DNA of 15,329 nucleotides from Bacteroidota bacterium (GCA_023422565.1 JAFAGR010000023.1:1-15329); one strand, 5' to 3'; numbered from the stretch's first letter, positions 1 through 10,052 are shown. The notes: generated by a model from the sequence alone, not told the origin. Program-made: numbers and translations.

Positions 1-853
1 ACGTTACGTCGGCCCCGGCGCTGTCTGCCCTCTCATAACCGGCCGCAAGAAAATGTTCTTCGATCGGGTATTCAGAAGAAACGTCTTCAGTTCTGTATAA
101 ATAGAATGATGTATTTGGCGCAGTGCCAACAAACTGGCCGGGAAGGTTTGCCGCAATAGTGCTTAAACACTGCATTCCATGGTAATGATCTTCATCTACA
201 CTTTCATTCTGCTCTACGAAATCGTAGGTGCCAAGCACGCGGTTGTTCATTCGCATACTGTCGAATACAGGAAGAGTTAAGTAACGATAAAAACCTGCAT
301 CCAGCACAGCCAGTTGCATACCATCTCCCATAAAGCCAAGCCTGTGAAGAAAGTCGCCATTATGGATTTTTACCTGCCCGTTTGAATAGCCGTAAGAAAG
401 CGAGTCTGCGGTAACACTACTGATTCGCGTTGAAAAGCCCGGCGTATTAGTGGCGGGTTCAAATTTTTGATGGCGTTGCTCAGGCACTTGACTGCGCGGT
501 GCCATTGGCTCAGATGAGGAAACGAAGGGAAAGGATGAAATTTTTGTAAGAGCAGCTGCATCGGTTGTTCTTATGGCCACCTGGTTCAGCCATTTTGAAG
601 AAGCGAGTATCTCTACGGCTCCTGCAGACCGAAGGCTGTCTATGTAACGCGGTGTGATGGGAAGATCGGTACTGTCAATTGCAATATTATAACGCGTCCT
701 TCTGTCAATGGAACGTTGGGAAAGGAATTCAGAAGGGTTGGTTATCGAATAAGGGTTACTTCCTTTATCAGTGAAAGAAATTATGTACCGGTTTAACTGG
801 GCTTCTGAATTAAAACAAATGCTTAAAAAAGCAAGCAGTAGTAAGGCACGCAT
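1..853 (-). CDS. Secreted subtilisin-like serine protease (S8 family), N-terminal part, cut by window edge
   Basis: The frame is open from ATG at 853 to base 1, giving 284 residues with the 3' end outside the window. Residues 1-19 form a signal peptide (MRALLLLAFLSICFNSEAQ), so the product is exported. Residues 20-150 resemble a protease propeptide. The catalytic region then begins: AVLDAGF carries the expected catalytic Asp (D185) and HYHGMQCLSTIA the catalytic His (H225), followed by VGTAP and by EEHFLAAGYERADSAGADV (265-283), a stretch typical of Bacteroidota subtilases. The catalytic Ser and any C-terminal T9SS sorting domain lie beyond the edge. It starts 54 bp after the fabH stop on the same strand, so it may be co-transcribed or have its own promoter; TAACTTCG in the gap is one mismatch from TAnnTTTG. 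The family call rests on motif order and spacing and is fairly sure. The substrate is unknown. Confidence 0.85.
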   Translation of the reverse strand, partial: MRALLLLAFLSICFNSEAQLNRYIISFTDKGSNPYSITNPSEFLSQRSIDRRTRYNIAIDSTDLPITPRYIDSLRSAGAVEILASSKWLNQVAIRTTDAAALTKISSFPFVSSSEPMAPRSQVPEQRHQKFEPATNTPGFSTRISSVTADSLSYGYSNGQVKIHNGDFLHRLGFMGDGMQLAVLDAGFYRYLTLPVFDSMRMNNRVLGTYDFVEQNESVDEDHYHGMQCLSTIAANLPGQFVGTAPNTSFYLYRTEDVSSEYPIEEHFLAAGYERADSAGADVT

Positions 854-907
854 GTAAGGTAATTTGATAAACCGAAGTTACGTTGTAAAACGCGGATGGT
901 TCTGCAT

Positions 908-1897
908 TTAGTATGACCACTTGATCCACGTGGCGCCCCAGGTAAAACCTCCGCCAAAGGCCGCAAGAATAATGTTGTCGCCTTTTTTAAGTTTATTCTC
1001 CCATTCCCACAAACAAAGTGGTAATGTGCCCGCAGTGGTGTTGCCATACTTCTGTATGTTGATCATCACTTTTTCTTTTGGCAGGTTCATCCGGTTTGCG
1101 GTAGCGTCTATAATGCGCAGGTTAGCCTGATGCGGCACCAGCCAGGCGATGTCGTCTGCAGTGAGATTGTTTCTTTCCATTAATTCATAGCTCACGTCTG
1201 CCATGCCTTTTACGGCGAATTTGAAAACGGCCTGCCCTTCCTGGTAAATGAAATGTTCTTTGGCCATTACGGTTTCCACTGATGATGGTTTCACTGAACC
1301 GCCCGCCTTCATGTGGAGGTATTGCCGCCCGCTGCCGTCGCTTCGTAAAATGCTGTCTTTAATTCCTGTATCGTCGGTTGAAGGTTCCAATAGTACTGCC
1401 CCTGCTCCATCGCCGAAAATTATGCAGGTGGCGCGGTCGCTGTAGTCTACTATTGCGCTCATCTTGTCAACGCCCACCACAATTACTTTTTTATACCTGC
1501 CGCTTTCAACAAGGGCAGCTCCCGTGGTAAGAGAATAGAGAAAGCCGGAGCATGCTGCTTCTACATCAAAACCAAAGGCATTCGTCATTCCCAACTTATC
1601 GCAAATAATGTTTGCCGTGGCAGGGAAAACCATATCCGGCGTAACTGTAGCACAGATGAGGCAGTCGATGTCGGTTGGGCTGATCCCTTTCTTTTTAAAA
1701 ATTTCTTTAATTGCTTCAACCGCCATGTCGCTGCTGCCGAGGCCCTCGCCCTTCAATATCCTTCTTTCCTCAATTCCGGTTCTTGATTTGATCCATTCGT
1801 CATTGGTTTCCACCATTTTTTCCAATTCGGCATTGGTGAGCCGGTATTCGGGCACATATCCACCCACGGAAGTAATTGCAGCGGCAGTTTTTTGCAT
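908..1897 (-). CDS. fabH: Beta-ketoacyl-ACP synthase III (FabH)
   Basis: This cytoplasmic enzyme starts type II fatty acid synthesis by condensing an acyl-CoA primer with malonyl-ACP. The 329-residue length fits the family (about 310-335). The full catalytic triad is visible: Cys116 in VEAACSGFLYS, His256 in LVPHQANLRII and Asn286 in KYGNTTAG. The N-terminal TNDEWIKSRTGIEER and the C-terminal AAFGGGFTWGATW are standard FabH signatures. The ATG at 1897 gives the usual FabH N-terminus (ITSVGGYVPE) and no Shine-Dalgarno sequence is seen, which is normal in this phylum. It is not beside plsX or rpmF, the partners often seen elsewhere, so it could be one of several FabH paralogues. The divergent neighbour is ruvA. 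I see nothing defective. Confidence 0.95.
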   Translation of the reverse strand: MQKTAAAITSVGGYVPEYRLTNAELEKMVETNDEWIKSRTGIEERRILKGEGLGSSDMAVEAIKEIFKKKGISPTDIDCLICATVTPDMVFPATANIICDKLGMTNAFGFDVEAACSGFLYSLTTGAALVESGRYKKVIVVGVDKMSAIVDYSDRATCIIFGDGAGAVLLEPSTDDTGIKDSILRSDGSGRQYLHMKAGGSVKPSSVETVMAKEHFIYQEGQAVFKFAVKGMADVSYELMERNNLTADDIAWLVPHQANLRIIDATANRMNLPKEKVMINIQKYGNTTAGTLPLCLWEWENKLKKGDNIILAAFGGGFTWGATWIKWSY

Positions 1898-1931
1898 AAT
1901 TATAGGTTGATTTGGTTTTTCAACAGGTCAG

Positions 1932-1939
1932 CAAATTTA
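1932..1939 (-). promoter_or_regulatory. Candidate Bacteroidota promoter -7 element for fabH
   Basis: Read on the minus strand these bases are TAAATTTG, a perfect match to the TAnnTTTG -7 consensus of the Bacteroidota primary sigma factor. The element lies 34 bp upstream of the fabH ATG, a suitable distance. No convincing TTTG -33 box sits 19-21 bp further upstream, so this is a motif-based guess. Confidence 0.4.
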
Positions 1940-2021
1940 ACGGAAATTGTTTTCCTACCATTTTGGCCCCGCTGCCACTAAAAATATCCGTATTTTCGCT
2001 CTTAGCCAGTTTTTGAACGCT

Positions 2022-2609
2022 ATGTATGCTTACCTGAGTGGTGTTTTAACTTTTAAGAGTCCGGCAATGGTTTACCTTGATGTAAACGGCGTTGGATATG
2101 AGGTGAACATCAGTTTGCATACCTGGTCGGCCATACAACACCTGGAAAAAGCAAAACTTTACACCTGGTTTCAGGTAAAGGAAGATGCGCATCAATTGTA
2201 TGGATTCTTTGAGCCCGGGGAGAAGGAGATCTTTCAGATGTTGACGAGTGTTTCGGGTGTTGGAGCAGCTACAGCAAGAATGATGTTGTCATACATCAGG
2301 CCGGATGAAGTGGCGGCGGCGATCTCTTCCGGCAATGTGCGTTTATTGGAGAGTGTGAAAGGGATTGGAAAGAAAACTGCGGAAAGGCTTGTTTTGGAGC
2401 TGCGCGATAAAATAAATAAAGGAACCTCCGTTATCCGAGAAGTGAACCAAACTGCTTACAATAGTTTGGATGAAGATGCGTTAAATGCATTGACGGCTTT
2501 GGGGATCAACAGGACCCAAGCCGAGCAATCCGTTAAAAAAGCAAGGGCGGCTGATCCGGGAATATCTCAATTGGAAGACCTTATTAAAAAAGCTTTAAAA
2601 GCCATTTGA
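2022..2609 (+). CDS. ruvA: Holliday junction branch migration complex subunit RuvA
   Basis: RuvA binds four-way DNA junctions and loads the RuvB motor during recombinational repair. The 195-residue product has the three family parts: an OB-fold (about 1-63, with VNGVGYEV and EDAHQLYGFFEPGEK), tandem helix-hairpin-helix motifs (VSGVGAATA at 77-85 and VKGIGKKTA at 112-120), and a small C-terminal RuvB-interacting domain (about 148-195). The frame is open back to an ATG at 1947, but the first 25 codons of that longer form match nothing in the family. The ATG at 2022 gives the expected N-terminus (MYAYLSGVL, like MIGRLRG in E. coli), so it is preferred. TATTTTCG at 1991-1998 is one mismatch from the TAnnTTTG promoter element. 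sprA starts 29 bp downstream on the same strand, so the two may be co-transcribed. Confidence 0.95.
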   Translation: MYAYLSGVLTFKSPAMVYLDVNGVGYEVNISLHTWSAIQHLEKAKLYTWFQVKEDAHQLYGFFEPGEKEIFQMLTSVSGVGAATARMMLSYIRPDEVAAAISSGNVRLLESVKGIGKKTAERLVLELRDKINKGTSVIREVNQTAYNSLDEDALNALTALGINRTQAEQSVKKARAADPGISQLEDLIKKALKAI

Positions 2610-2638
2610 CAAGAACGCTACCTTAATTTTTTTACCGG

Positions 2639-5600
2639 ATGTTGCTTATCAGAAAGTTTCTCTTTACTTCACTGGTTCGGGTGTCGGGCATTTGTTTGTT
2701 CCTGCTTTTGCAGCAATCTGCCTTCGCCTCAGGAAGTTCACTATATGAGTTGGATTTTTTCCAGGATACAGTTCCGGTAACCAATCCCTCATTGCCTTTT
2801 CCTATCAGCGACAGAAGGGGCGATTTTCTTGCATCTCCTCCGGGCACCTTCGACCTTCGCAGCCCGCAAAATTTCAACGACTCAATTGTTTACGATTACG
2901 AAAACCGCCGTTACATAATTTATGAAAAGATAGGAGACAGGTACTACCGCGTTCCTACCACCTATACGTTTGAAGAATTCTGGCAAATGCGCCATGCACA
3001 GGCAGAGCAGGAATATTTCAGGCAGCGGGCGAACACAACCAGCATTCTCAATCGCGGAAAATTTGTGCGGCCTAAACTCTCACTCACCGATAATTTATTC
3101 AACCGCTTATTTGGAAATGGCGAAATAAAGATCAATCCGCAGGGTAATGTAGATATCACTGCCGGATACCAGGGCCAGCGAATAGATAACCCTACGCTGC
3201 CAGAGAGAGCAAGAAAAAGCGGGGGGCTTGATTTTAACATGAATGCCCAGCTGAACGTGAATGCAAGTATCGGCGATAAACTGAAATTTCCGATCAACTA
3301 CAACACGCTAGCAAATTTTGATCTGGATAATCAGCTTAAACTTGATTACACCGGTAAGGATGATGAGATACTTAAACGCTTTGAAGCCGGTAACGTGAGT
3401 TTCCCCGCCCGCGGAACCCTGATTCCCGGCGCGCAACAATTGTTTGGTTTAAAAACGCAATTGCAATTCGGAAAACTGTATGTAACCACAGTGCTTGCGA
3501 ACCAGAAATCTCAGCGGCAGAATGTGAACCTTGAGGGCGGCGCCGCGGCGCAGCGTTTTGAAGTGAAGGCAGATGAATATGAAGAGAACAGGCACTTTCT
3601 GTTGTCGCAATATTTTTACAATAACTATAATAAGGTGATGAGCAACCTTCCGGCCATCACCGCTCCCGTACAAATTCTTCGCCTTGAAGTTTGGGTGACA
3701 AACCGGAATGGTACAACAACTGAAACGCGTGATGTGGTGGGCTTAATGGATCTGGGCGAGGTGAACCCTTATCTGCAGCCGCCGGTGATAAATGTACTTA
3801 CCGGGTTCCTTCCCGTTCCTTCAAACGGAACGAATGATCTTTACAGCAATGTGCTTAACCAGCCCGATGCGCGTAACCCGGCGATGGCTTTCAATAATCT
3901 TCGCAACCTTGGTTTGAGCCCTGTGCAGGATTTTGAAAAAACATTTGCGCGCAAACTTGATTCCACACAATACATTTATAATCCGCAGGTCGGCTCTCTT
4001 TCTTTGAGCCAGCCATTGCAGACAGACGAAGTACTTGCCGTAGCTTTTCAATATTCTTACAATGGTAAGATCTTCCAGGTAGGTGAATTTTCGCAGGATG
4101 TGCCACCGGATACTTCCTCTGCCACTCAGAAAGTATTATTTCTGAAATTGTTGAAAGCAACCTCTCAGCGTCCCGCTCTTCCTATATGGGATCTTATGCT
4201 GAAGAACGTATATTCAGTGGGCTATGGTGTGCTAACTCCCACTGATTTTAAACTTGATGTACTTTACCAGGAACCGGGTTTGGGCGACAAACGTTACGTG
4301 CCTTTTGGTGATAAGAATCTTGGCGCGCCGATCATTTCTTTGGTAAATCTCGACAGGCTAAACAGCCAGCTTGATCCGCAACCTGATGGTGTGTTTGATT
4401 ATGTGGAAGGCTTTACGGTAATGTCGCAGTACAGCCGGGTAATGTTCCCCGTACTCGAGCCTTTCGGCCGCGACCTCGCCACGCAGATCTATACAGCTTC
4501 TCCGCCGCCACCTGATGTAAAAGATACTTTGTTTTATGCATTGTATGATTCGATCAAAGCAGTTGCACAACAGTATCCGAATCTCAACAGGTTTGTACTG
4601 AAAGGCCTGGCAAAAACTTCTGGAAGTGCAGACATCAGCATAGGTTTCAATATTCCTCCCGGCTCTGTAACGGTAACGGCTGGGGGCAGAAATCTGCAGG
4701 AAGGTGTGGATTACGATATCAACTATGATCTTGGCACGATACGGATAACTAATCAGGCTATTCTTACCGCAGGGTTACCGGTGCAGGTGAATTTTGAGAA
4801 CAACGCTTCCTTTGGTTTGCAGCAACGTTCGTATCTGGGGCTGCGGCTCGATTATATGGCGAAGAATACAGCTTCCGAACAATTATCTATCGGAGGTACT
4901 ATTGTGCGCCTAAGTGAGAGGCCGTTTTTCACAAAAGTGAATCTTGATGAAGACCCGATAAGAAATACGATGTATGGTTTGGATGTAAACTATCGTAAAG
5001 ATCTTCCAAGGCTGACGAGGCTGCTTGATAAAATTCCTATCTATACAACCACCGCACCTTCGAGCATAAATATTTATGGTGAGGCGGCTTATCTGAAACC
5101 GGGTCATGCGCCTCAGATCGGGAAGGGTGAGGAAGGCCTTGTATATATTGATGATTTTGAAGGAAGCAAATCAGGTATCGACCTGCGTTTTCCGCCAATC
5201 AGCTGGACGCTTGCGTCTACTCCATACCAGGCTGAAGACCCTAACGGAAATATCCTGTTTCCGGAAGCGGGGCTAAACAATGATCTTGATTATGGTAAGA
5301 AGCGCGGTAAACTTGCGTGGTACCAGATCGAACAGGTGTTACAACAATTCCGTGCGAATAACAACCCCATTAATGATGCAAACTTATTGAGTGATCCAAG
5401 GGTTCGCGCAGTGTACCAAAAAGAAATTTTCCCGCAACGGACCACCGGGTTTGGTGAAAGCCAGCTTGTAACTTTTGACCTTGCTTACTATCCATCTGAA
5501 AAAGGCCCTTACAATTTTGAAGATGATCCATCACGATTAAATCCGAACGGACGATTTGCCAATCCGCGTGAAAACTTCGGCGGCATTATGCGCAACATCG

Positions 5601-8600
5601 AGCAAACCGATTTTGAAACGAGCAATATTGAATTCATCGAAGCATGGGTTCAGGATCCGTTTATACTTAATCCTTCATCAACCGGGGGTAAGTTATATTT
5701 CAACCTGGGAAATATTTCAGAAGATATTTTAAAAGACGGCCGCCGTTTTTACGAGAATGGACTTCCCACTCCAAATGCGCCTGCACCGGTAGATACAACA
5801 ATATGGGGACTTGTTCCGCGCAACCCGATACAGGTTACGAATGCATTCAGCAATGTGCCGGAAGACAGGGTTTTCCAGGACATCGGATTTGACGGGATCA
5901 CATCTGAAGAAGAAAGGTTCAGAAGGCAGGCCTATCTCGCCAACCTTTCATCCACCTTTGGTACAGGGTCGCCTGTTTATCAGCAGGCAGAGGCTGACCC
6001 CAGTTCAGACGATTACATTCATTACCGCGATGGGCGTTTTGGCGGAGATGTGGGCATTCTTGAAAGGTATAAGAACTTCAATAATCCTGAAGGCAATTCA
6101 CCCGTGAGTGGCGGCGGTGAATTTTCCTCGGCCGCAACTTTATACCCGGATGCGGAAGACCTGAACCGCGATAATACTTTAAATGAAACGGAAGAATATT
6201 TTCAATACACTGTAGACCTGAAGCCAAGCACCGCGCCGGAGATGGAGATCGGAACTAACTTTATTGTTGACAAAAAAGTGGTGTCTGTAAGCCTGGCAAA
6301 CGGGCAAACCCGTAATGAAACCTGGTACCAGTTCCGCATCCCGATAGGAAGTTATAATAAAGTTGTTGGCAACATTCCTGATTTTAAATCTATACGATTC
6401 ATCAGAATGTTTCTTACCGATTTTCAGGATGATGTGGTTGTACGTTTTGGCGAATTGCAACTTGCCCGTAACATCTGGAGAAAGTTTCAGTACAAGGTTG
6501 ATTCAACAGGGCTGTATTCTCCAACAAGCGCTGTTCCTTTGAACGTGGGCGCTGTCAACATCGAAGAGAATGATCAGCGGTTACCATTGCCTTACCGCAC
6601 TCCGCGTGAGATTGAGCGTGTACAAACATTGAGCAACAATGGTGTGAACCTGTTACAGAACGAGCAGGCGATGACACTTCAGTTTTGCGACCTTCCAAAA
6701 GATGATGCAAAATCTGTGTTCCAGACTTTTGCAAACCGTGATCTTCGCCAGTTCAGAAAGTTGTCTATGTATATACATGCTGAGAATGCTGAGAAGGCAA
6801 CAATTCCTTTTGGCGACCGTGATCTGACGGCTGTGGTAAGAATGGGAAATGATTTCGTGAACAACTACTATGAAATAAGGATCCCTCTTATACCTACTCC
6901 ATTAAGTGCAGGTAACCTTAATCCGGATACGGATGTATATAATGATACTTTATGGAATCCGCGTAACTCTCTGGACGTTGATCTCAATCGGTTAACCCAG
7001 ATCAAACAGAACAGGAATTTATCGCAGGCTTCAATGGTTGAAATTTTCCGGGAACTGCAAGCAAACGGTCATACTTATTCGGTGATGGGAAATCCGAATC
7101 TTGGGGAGATCCGTGGAATTATGATCGGCGTTGAAAATACGAATGCACCATCTGCCTGCGGTGAGATATGGGTGAATGAACTTCGTTTAAGTTCAATTGA
7201 TGAAAATGGAGGATGGGCTGCACTCGGAAGGGTGGATGTAAACCTTGCTGACCTGGGTACATTGTCTGTTTCGGCCAACACGCACAGCAACGGCTTTGGT
7301 ACGCTGGAGCAGAGAATTAATGAACGCTATCGCGATGATTTCATTCAGTTTGACGTAGCTGCAAATCTTGAACTTGGAAAACTTGTTCCGAAGAATGTTG
7401 GGATGTCAATACCGGTTTATGCAAGCTATAGTCAAACCGTTAGTACGCCCGAGTATGATCCATACGATATGGATATTAAATTGAAGGATAAGTTGCGATC
7501 ATCACCACGATCGCAGCGCGATTCAATCCGCAAGACCGCGGTAGATTTCGTATCTGTTAAAACGTTGAACTTTACTAACGTTAGAAAGTTAAAAACGAAT
7601 GGCAAGAAGCCAAAGATCTATGATGTAGAGAATTTAGATGTAAGTTATTCCTTCATTCAAACCCTTGCGCATAGCCCGCTGATTGAGAAGAATGAAGTAA
7701 CAAGACACCGGGGTGCCCTGGGTTACAACTTTGCGCCCGAGCCGAAATACCTGACGCCATTCAAAAAGATGCTGAGCAAGTCGAAAACAAAATGGCTTGA
7801 CGTGATAAGAGATTTCAACTTCAACTACATTCCTTCCCAGTTAAGTTTCCGTGCGGACCTCAGCAGGCAATTCGGTGCAATAAGGCCGCGAAGCGTGGGT
7901 ACATCAAAATATGCAATACCTGAAACGTACGATAAGTATTTCACCTTCCAGAGAGATTACATTCTTCGCTGGAACTTTACCAGAAGCCTTGCATTAGATT
8001 ATACTGCCACAAATAATTCGCGTATTGATGAACCGGCAGGCCGGATAGATACAAAGGCGGAGAAGGATACCATCAGGAGGAATTTGTTTAAGGGTGGCCG
8101 GAATACATTGTTCAATCAAACCGCTAATTTTTCTTACACCTTGCCAATGGCAAAAATTCCGGCGTTGGATTGGACGACCGTAAATTTAAAATACCAGGCC
8201 GCATATCGTTGGATAGGAGCGAGCAGGCTTGCAGTGAATCTCGGAAATTTCCTGGAGAACGGGCAGCAGAAAGAAGCCACAATGCAGTTTGATTTTACGA
8301 GATTATATCAGAAGTCAAAATTGTTGAAACAGCTCGACGCACCATCAAATCCTGATGATCGTGAAAAGTGGAGAAACAGGATCACCAAGGTTAAGGATTC
8401 GGTAACACTTAAAAGTGGTAAGCGGGTTTTGCGAACAAGAAGAATTGTAGATAAGACCGCCGTTCCGTATGTAAGCACCGGAGGAAAAGTTCTCGGCAAG
8501 TTGCTCACAAGTTTAAAGCAGGTAAACTTTTCAATTGCCGAAGTGGCTAATACGCGTTTACCCGGATACACAGACAGTACCCACGCATTGGGCCAGAATT

Positions 8601-9928
8601 GGCAAAGCATGCAGCCTGGCTTTGATTTCATTATGGGTTATCAACCTGATACAAATTGGTTGAATAAAAAAGCAAGGGAGGGCGTGATCACATTTGACAC
8701 TGCCTTCAATTCAATGTTCCAGCAGAACTATGATCAGCGGTTAACCTTATCGGCACAACTTGAGCCTGTACGTGATCTCACAATCACCTTAAACCTCAGT
8801 AAAACATTCAATAAGAACTACAGCGAAACATTCCGTTATATTGATACAAGCGGTGGTACGAACAGGAAGTTCATGCACCTCAATCCGTATGCCGGTGGCG
8901 GCTTTGATGTAAGCTATATTGCTTTCAAAACCTTGTTTGGGAAGTTTGATCCGAACCGCGTTTCGGCAACGTTTAAAGAATTTGAAAACAACCGAATCAT
9001 TTTATCGCAGCGTTTAGGCCAGCTCAATCCTTATACTAACGGTCAGGTTGGTGCAGATGGATATTATTACGGCTATGGAAAGTATGCAGTGGATGTTTTG
9101 ATCCCATCTTTTATTGCCGCATACACCGGGCAGAGCCCGCATAAAGTCGGATTGATAAAGCAGAGCAATCCCAACCTGAAGTCCAATCCATTCAAGGCCA
9201 TAATGCCCAAGCCAAACTGGAAGCTGGATTATAGCGGTCTGACGCGGATTAAAGGGCTTGATAAAATTTTCAACAGCTTTAATATCACTCACGGATATAA
9301 TGGAAACTTAAGCATGAATGGGTTCACTTCAGCCTTGCTGTACCAGGACGTATCGCAATACGGGTATCCTTCATTTTATGATACTATCTCCAACAATTTT
9401 GTTCCTTACTTCCTTGTTCCAAACGTAACCATACAGGAAGCGTTTTCTCCGCTGATCGGTTTTGATGCGATGCTTACAAACCAACTGCAGGCAAAATTTG
9501 AGTATTCAAAATCGCGGCAGCTCAGTTTAAGTCTTTATGATTTCCAGCTTAGCGAAGTGAGAACAACGGAGTTCATTATCGGTGCAGGATACCGGAAGCG
9601 TGGGTTGAAGTTGTTGGGCGGGTTAAAGCTTCCAAAATTCCTTGATAAGGATGGCACGGGCAAACTTGACAATGAGATAAACTTCAGAATTGACTTCCGG
9701 ATACGTGATAATGTAAATGCGAACAGCAGGCTTGATCAGGATAATAATTTTGCAACAGGCGGAAGTAAAGAGGTTACTATCAGTCCTACGATAGATTACT
9801 TCCTGAATAATCGTATCAACATTAAGTTGTATTATGATCAGCGAAAGGTTACCCCATATATCTCGTCCAGTGCACCAACCACGAATACGAGGGCGGGAGT
9901 ACAAATCAGGATATCGCTGGCGCAGTAG
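2639..9928 (+). CDS. sprA: SprA, outer-membrane translocon of the type IX secretion system
   Basis: SprA (Sov in Porphyromonas) is the giant outer-membrane barrel through which T9SS substrates pass; in gliding Bacteroidota it is also needed for motility. Known structures show a single-chain barrel of 36 strands working with PorV and a plug protein. The 2429 residues here match the usual size of about 2400. A signal peptide covers residues 1-30 (CLFLLLQQSAFA before the cut). Conserved family stretches include FEAGNVSFPARGTLIPGAQQ near 248, YIDDFEGSKSGIDLR near 836, EIWVNELRLSS near 1509, and a C-terminus of alternating beta-strand type ending RAGVQIRISLAQ, as expected for a barrel inserted by BAM. 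The frame is uninterrupted, so the gene appears functional. The start was chosen because it directly precedes the signal peptide; there is no Shine-Dalgarno sequence. It lies 29 bp behind ruvA. Confidence 0.95.
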   Translation: MLLIRKFLFTSLVRVSGICLFLLLQQSAFASGSSLYELDFFQDTVPVTNPSLPFPISDRRGDFLASPPGTFDLRSPQNFNDSIVYDYENRRYIIYEKIGDRYYRVPTTYTFEEFWQMRHAQAEQEYFRQRANTTSILNRGKFVRPKLSLTDNLFNRLFGNGEIKINPQGNVDITAGYQGQRIDNPTLPERARKSGGLDFNMNAQLNVNASIGDKLKFPINYNTLANFDLDNQLKLDYTGKDDEILKRFEAGNVSFPARGTLIPGAQQLFGLKTQLQFGKLYVTTVLANQKSQRQNVNLEGGAAAQRFEVKADEYEENRHFLLSQYFYNNYNKVMSNLPAITAPVQILRLEVWVTNRNGTTTETRDVVGLMDLGEVNPYLQPPVINVLTGFLPVPSNGTNDLYSNVLNQPDARNPAMAFNNLRNLGLSPVQDFEKTFARKLDSTQYIYNPQVGSLSLSQPLQTDEVLAVAFQYSYNGKIFQVGEFSQDVPPDTSSATQKVLFLKLLKATSQRPALPIWDLMLKNVYSVGYGVLTPTDFKLDVLYQEPGLGDKRYVPFGDKNLGAPIISLVNLDRLNSQLDPQPDGVFDYVEGFTVMSQYSRVMFPVLEPFGRDLATQIYTASPPPPDVKDTLFYALYDSIKAVAQQYPNLNRFVLKGLAKTSGSADISIGFNIPPGSVTVTAGGRNLQEGVDYDINYDLGTIRITNQAILTAGLPVQVNFENNASFGLQQRSYLGLRLDYMAKNTASEQLSIGGTIVRLSERPFFTKVNLDEDPIRNTMYGLDVNYRKDLPRLTRLLDKIPIYTTTAPSSINIYGEAAYLKPGHAPQIGKGEEGLVYIDDFEGSKSGIDLRFPPISWTLASTPYQAEDPNGNILFPEAGLNNDLDYGKKRGKLAWYQIEQVLQQFRANNNPINDANLLSDPRVRAVYQKEIFPQRTTGFGESQLVTFDLAYYPSEKGPYNFEDDPSRLNPNGRFANPRENFGGIMRNIEQTDFETSNIEFIEAWVQDPFILNPSSTGGKLYFNLGNISEDILKDGRRFYENGLPTPNAPAPVDTTIWGLVPRNPIQVTNAFSNVPEDRVFQDIGFDGITSEEERFRRQAYLANLSSTFGTGSPVYQQAEADPSSDDYIHYRDGRFGGDVGILERYKNFNNPEGNSPVSGGGEFSSAATLYPDAEDLNRDNTLNETEEYFQYTVDLKPSTAPEMEIGTNFIVDKKVVSVSLANGQTRNETWYQFRIPIGSYNKVVGNIPDFKSIRFIRMFLTDFQDDVVVRFGELQLARNIWRKFQYKVDSTGLYSPTSAVPLNVGAVNIEENDQRLPLPYRTPREIERVQTLSNNGVNLLQNEQAMTLQFCDLPKDDAKSVFQTFANRDLRQFRKLSMYIHAENAEKATIPFGDRDLTAVVRMGNDFVNNYYEIRIPLIPTPLSAGNLNPDTDVYNDTLWNPRNSLDVDLNRLTQIKQNRNLSQASMVEIFRELQANGHTYSVMGNPNLGEIRGIMIGVENTNAPSACGEIWVNELRLSSIDENGGWAALGRVDVNLADLGTLSVSANTHSNGFGTLEQRINERYRDDFIQFDVAANLELGKLVPKNVGMSIPVYASYSQTVSTPEYDPYDMDIKLKDKLRSSPRSQRDSIRKTAVDFVSVKTLNFTNVRKLKTNGKKPKIYDVENLDVSYSFIQTLAHSPLIEKNEVTRHRGALGYNFAPEPKYLTPFKKMLSKSKTKWLDVIRDFNFNYIPSQLSFRADLSRQFGAIRPRSVGTSKYAIPETYDKYFTFQRDYILRWNFTRSLALDYTATNNSRIDEPAGRIDTKAEKDTIRRNLFKGGRNTLFNQTANFSYTLPMAKIPALDWTTVNLKYQAAYRWIGASRLAVNLGNFLENGQQKEATMQFDFTRLYQKSKLLKQLDAPSNPDDREKWRNRITKVKDSVTLKSGKRVLRTRRIVDKTAVPYVSTGGKVLGKLLTSLKQVNFSIAEVANTRLPGYTDSTHALGQNWQSMQPGFDFIMGYQPDTNWLNKKAREGVITFDTAFNSMFQQNYDQRLTLSAQLEPVRDLTITLNLSKTFNKNYSETFRYIDTSGGTNRKFMHLNPYAGGGFDVSYIAFKTLFGKFDPNRVSATFKEFENNRIILSQRLGQLNPYTNGQVGADGYYYGYGKYAVDVLIPSFIAAYTGQSPHKVGLIKQSNPNLKSNPFKAIMPKPNWKLDYSGLTRIKGLDKIFNSFNITHGYNGNLSMNGFTSALLYQDVSQYGYPSFYDTISNNFVPYFLVPNVTIQEAFSPLIGFDAMLTNQLQAKFEYSKSRQLSLSLYDFQLSEVRTTEFIIGAGYRKRGLKLLGGLKLPKFLDKDGTGKLDNEINFRIDFRIRDNVNANSRLDQDNNFATGGSKEVTISPTIDYFLNNRINIKLYYDQRKVTPYISSSAPTTNTRAGVQIRISLAQ

Positions 9929-9989
9929 AAGATCATCGGTTTTTTTGAGCTATTAAATGAGTGGGCACAGAGGAAGCTTATCGGTTTTT
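9928..9989. repeat. Short direct repeat pair behind sprA
   Basis: GAAGATCATCGGTTTTT (9928-9944) and GAAGCTTATCGGTTTTT (9973-9989) agree at 15 of 17 bases and start 45 bp apart. The first copy begins on the last base of the sprA stop codon. Both end in T runs, but neither has a clear GC-rich stem before it, so I do not call a terminator. The role is unknown and chance cannot be excluded. Confidence 0.4.
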
Positions 9990-10052
9990 CAAGATCTGTG
10001 TAGCTGAGAATACGTTTTTTAGTATAAGGTGACCTTTCATTGGATGACTCCC

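Noticed and set aside
1947..2021. In-frame 25-codon N-terminal extension of ruvA
   Set aside because: It matches no RuvA N-terminus and overlaps the likely promoter region; the ATG at 2022 gives the family start.
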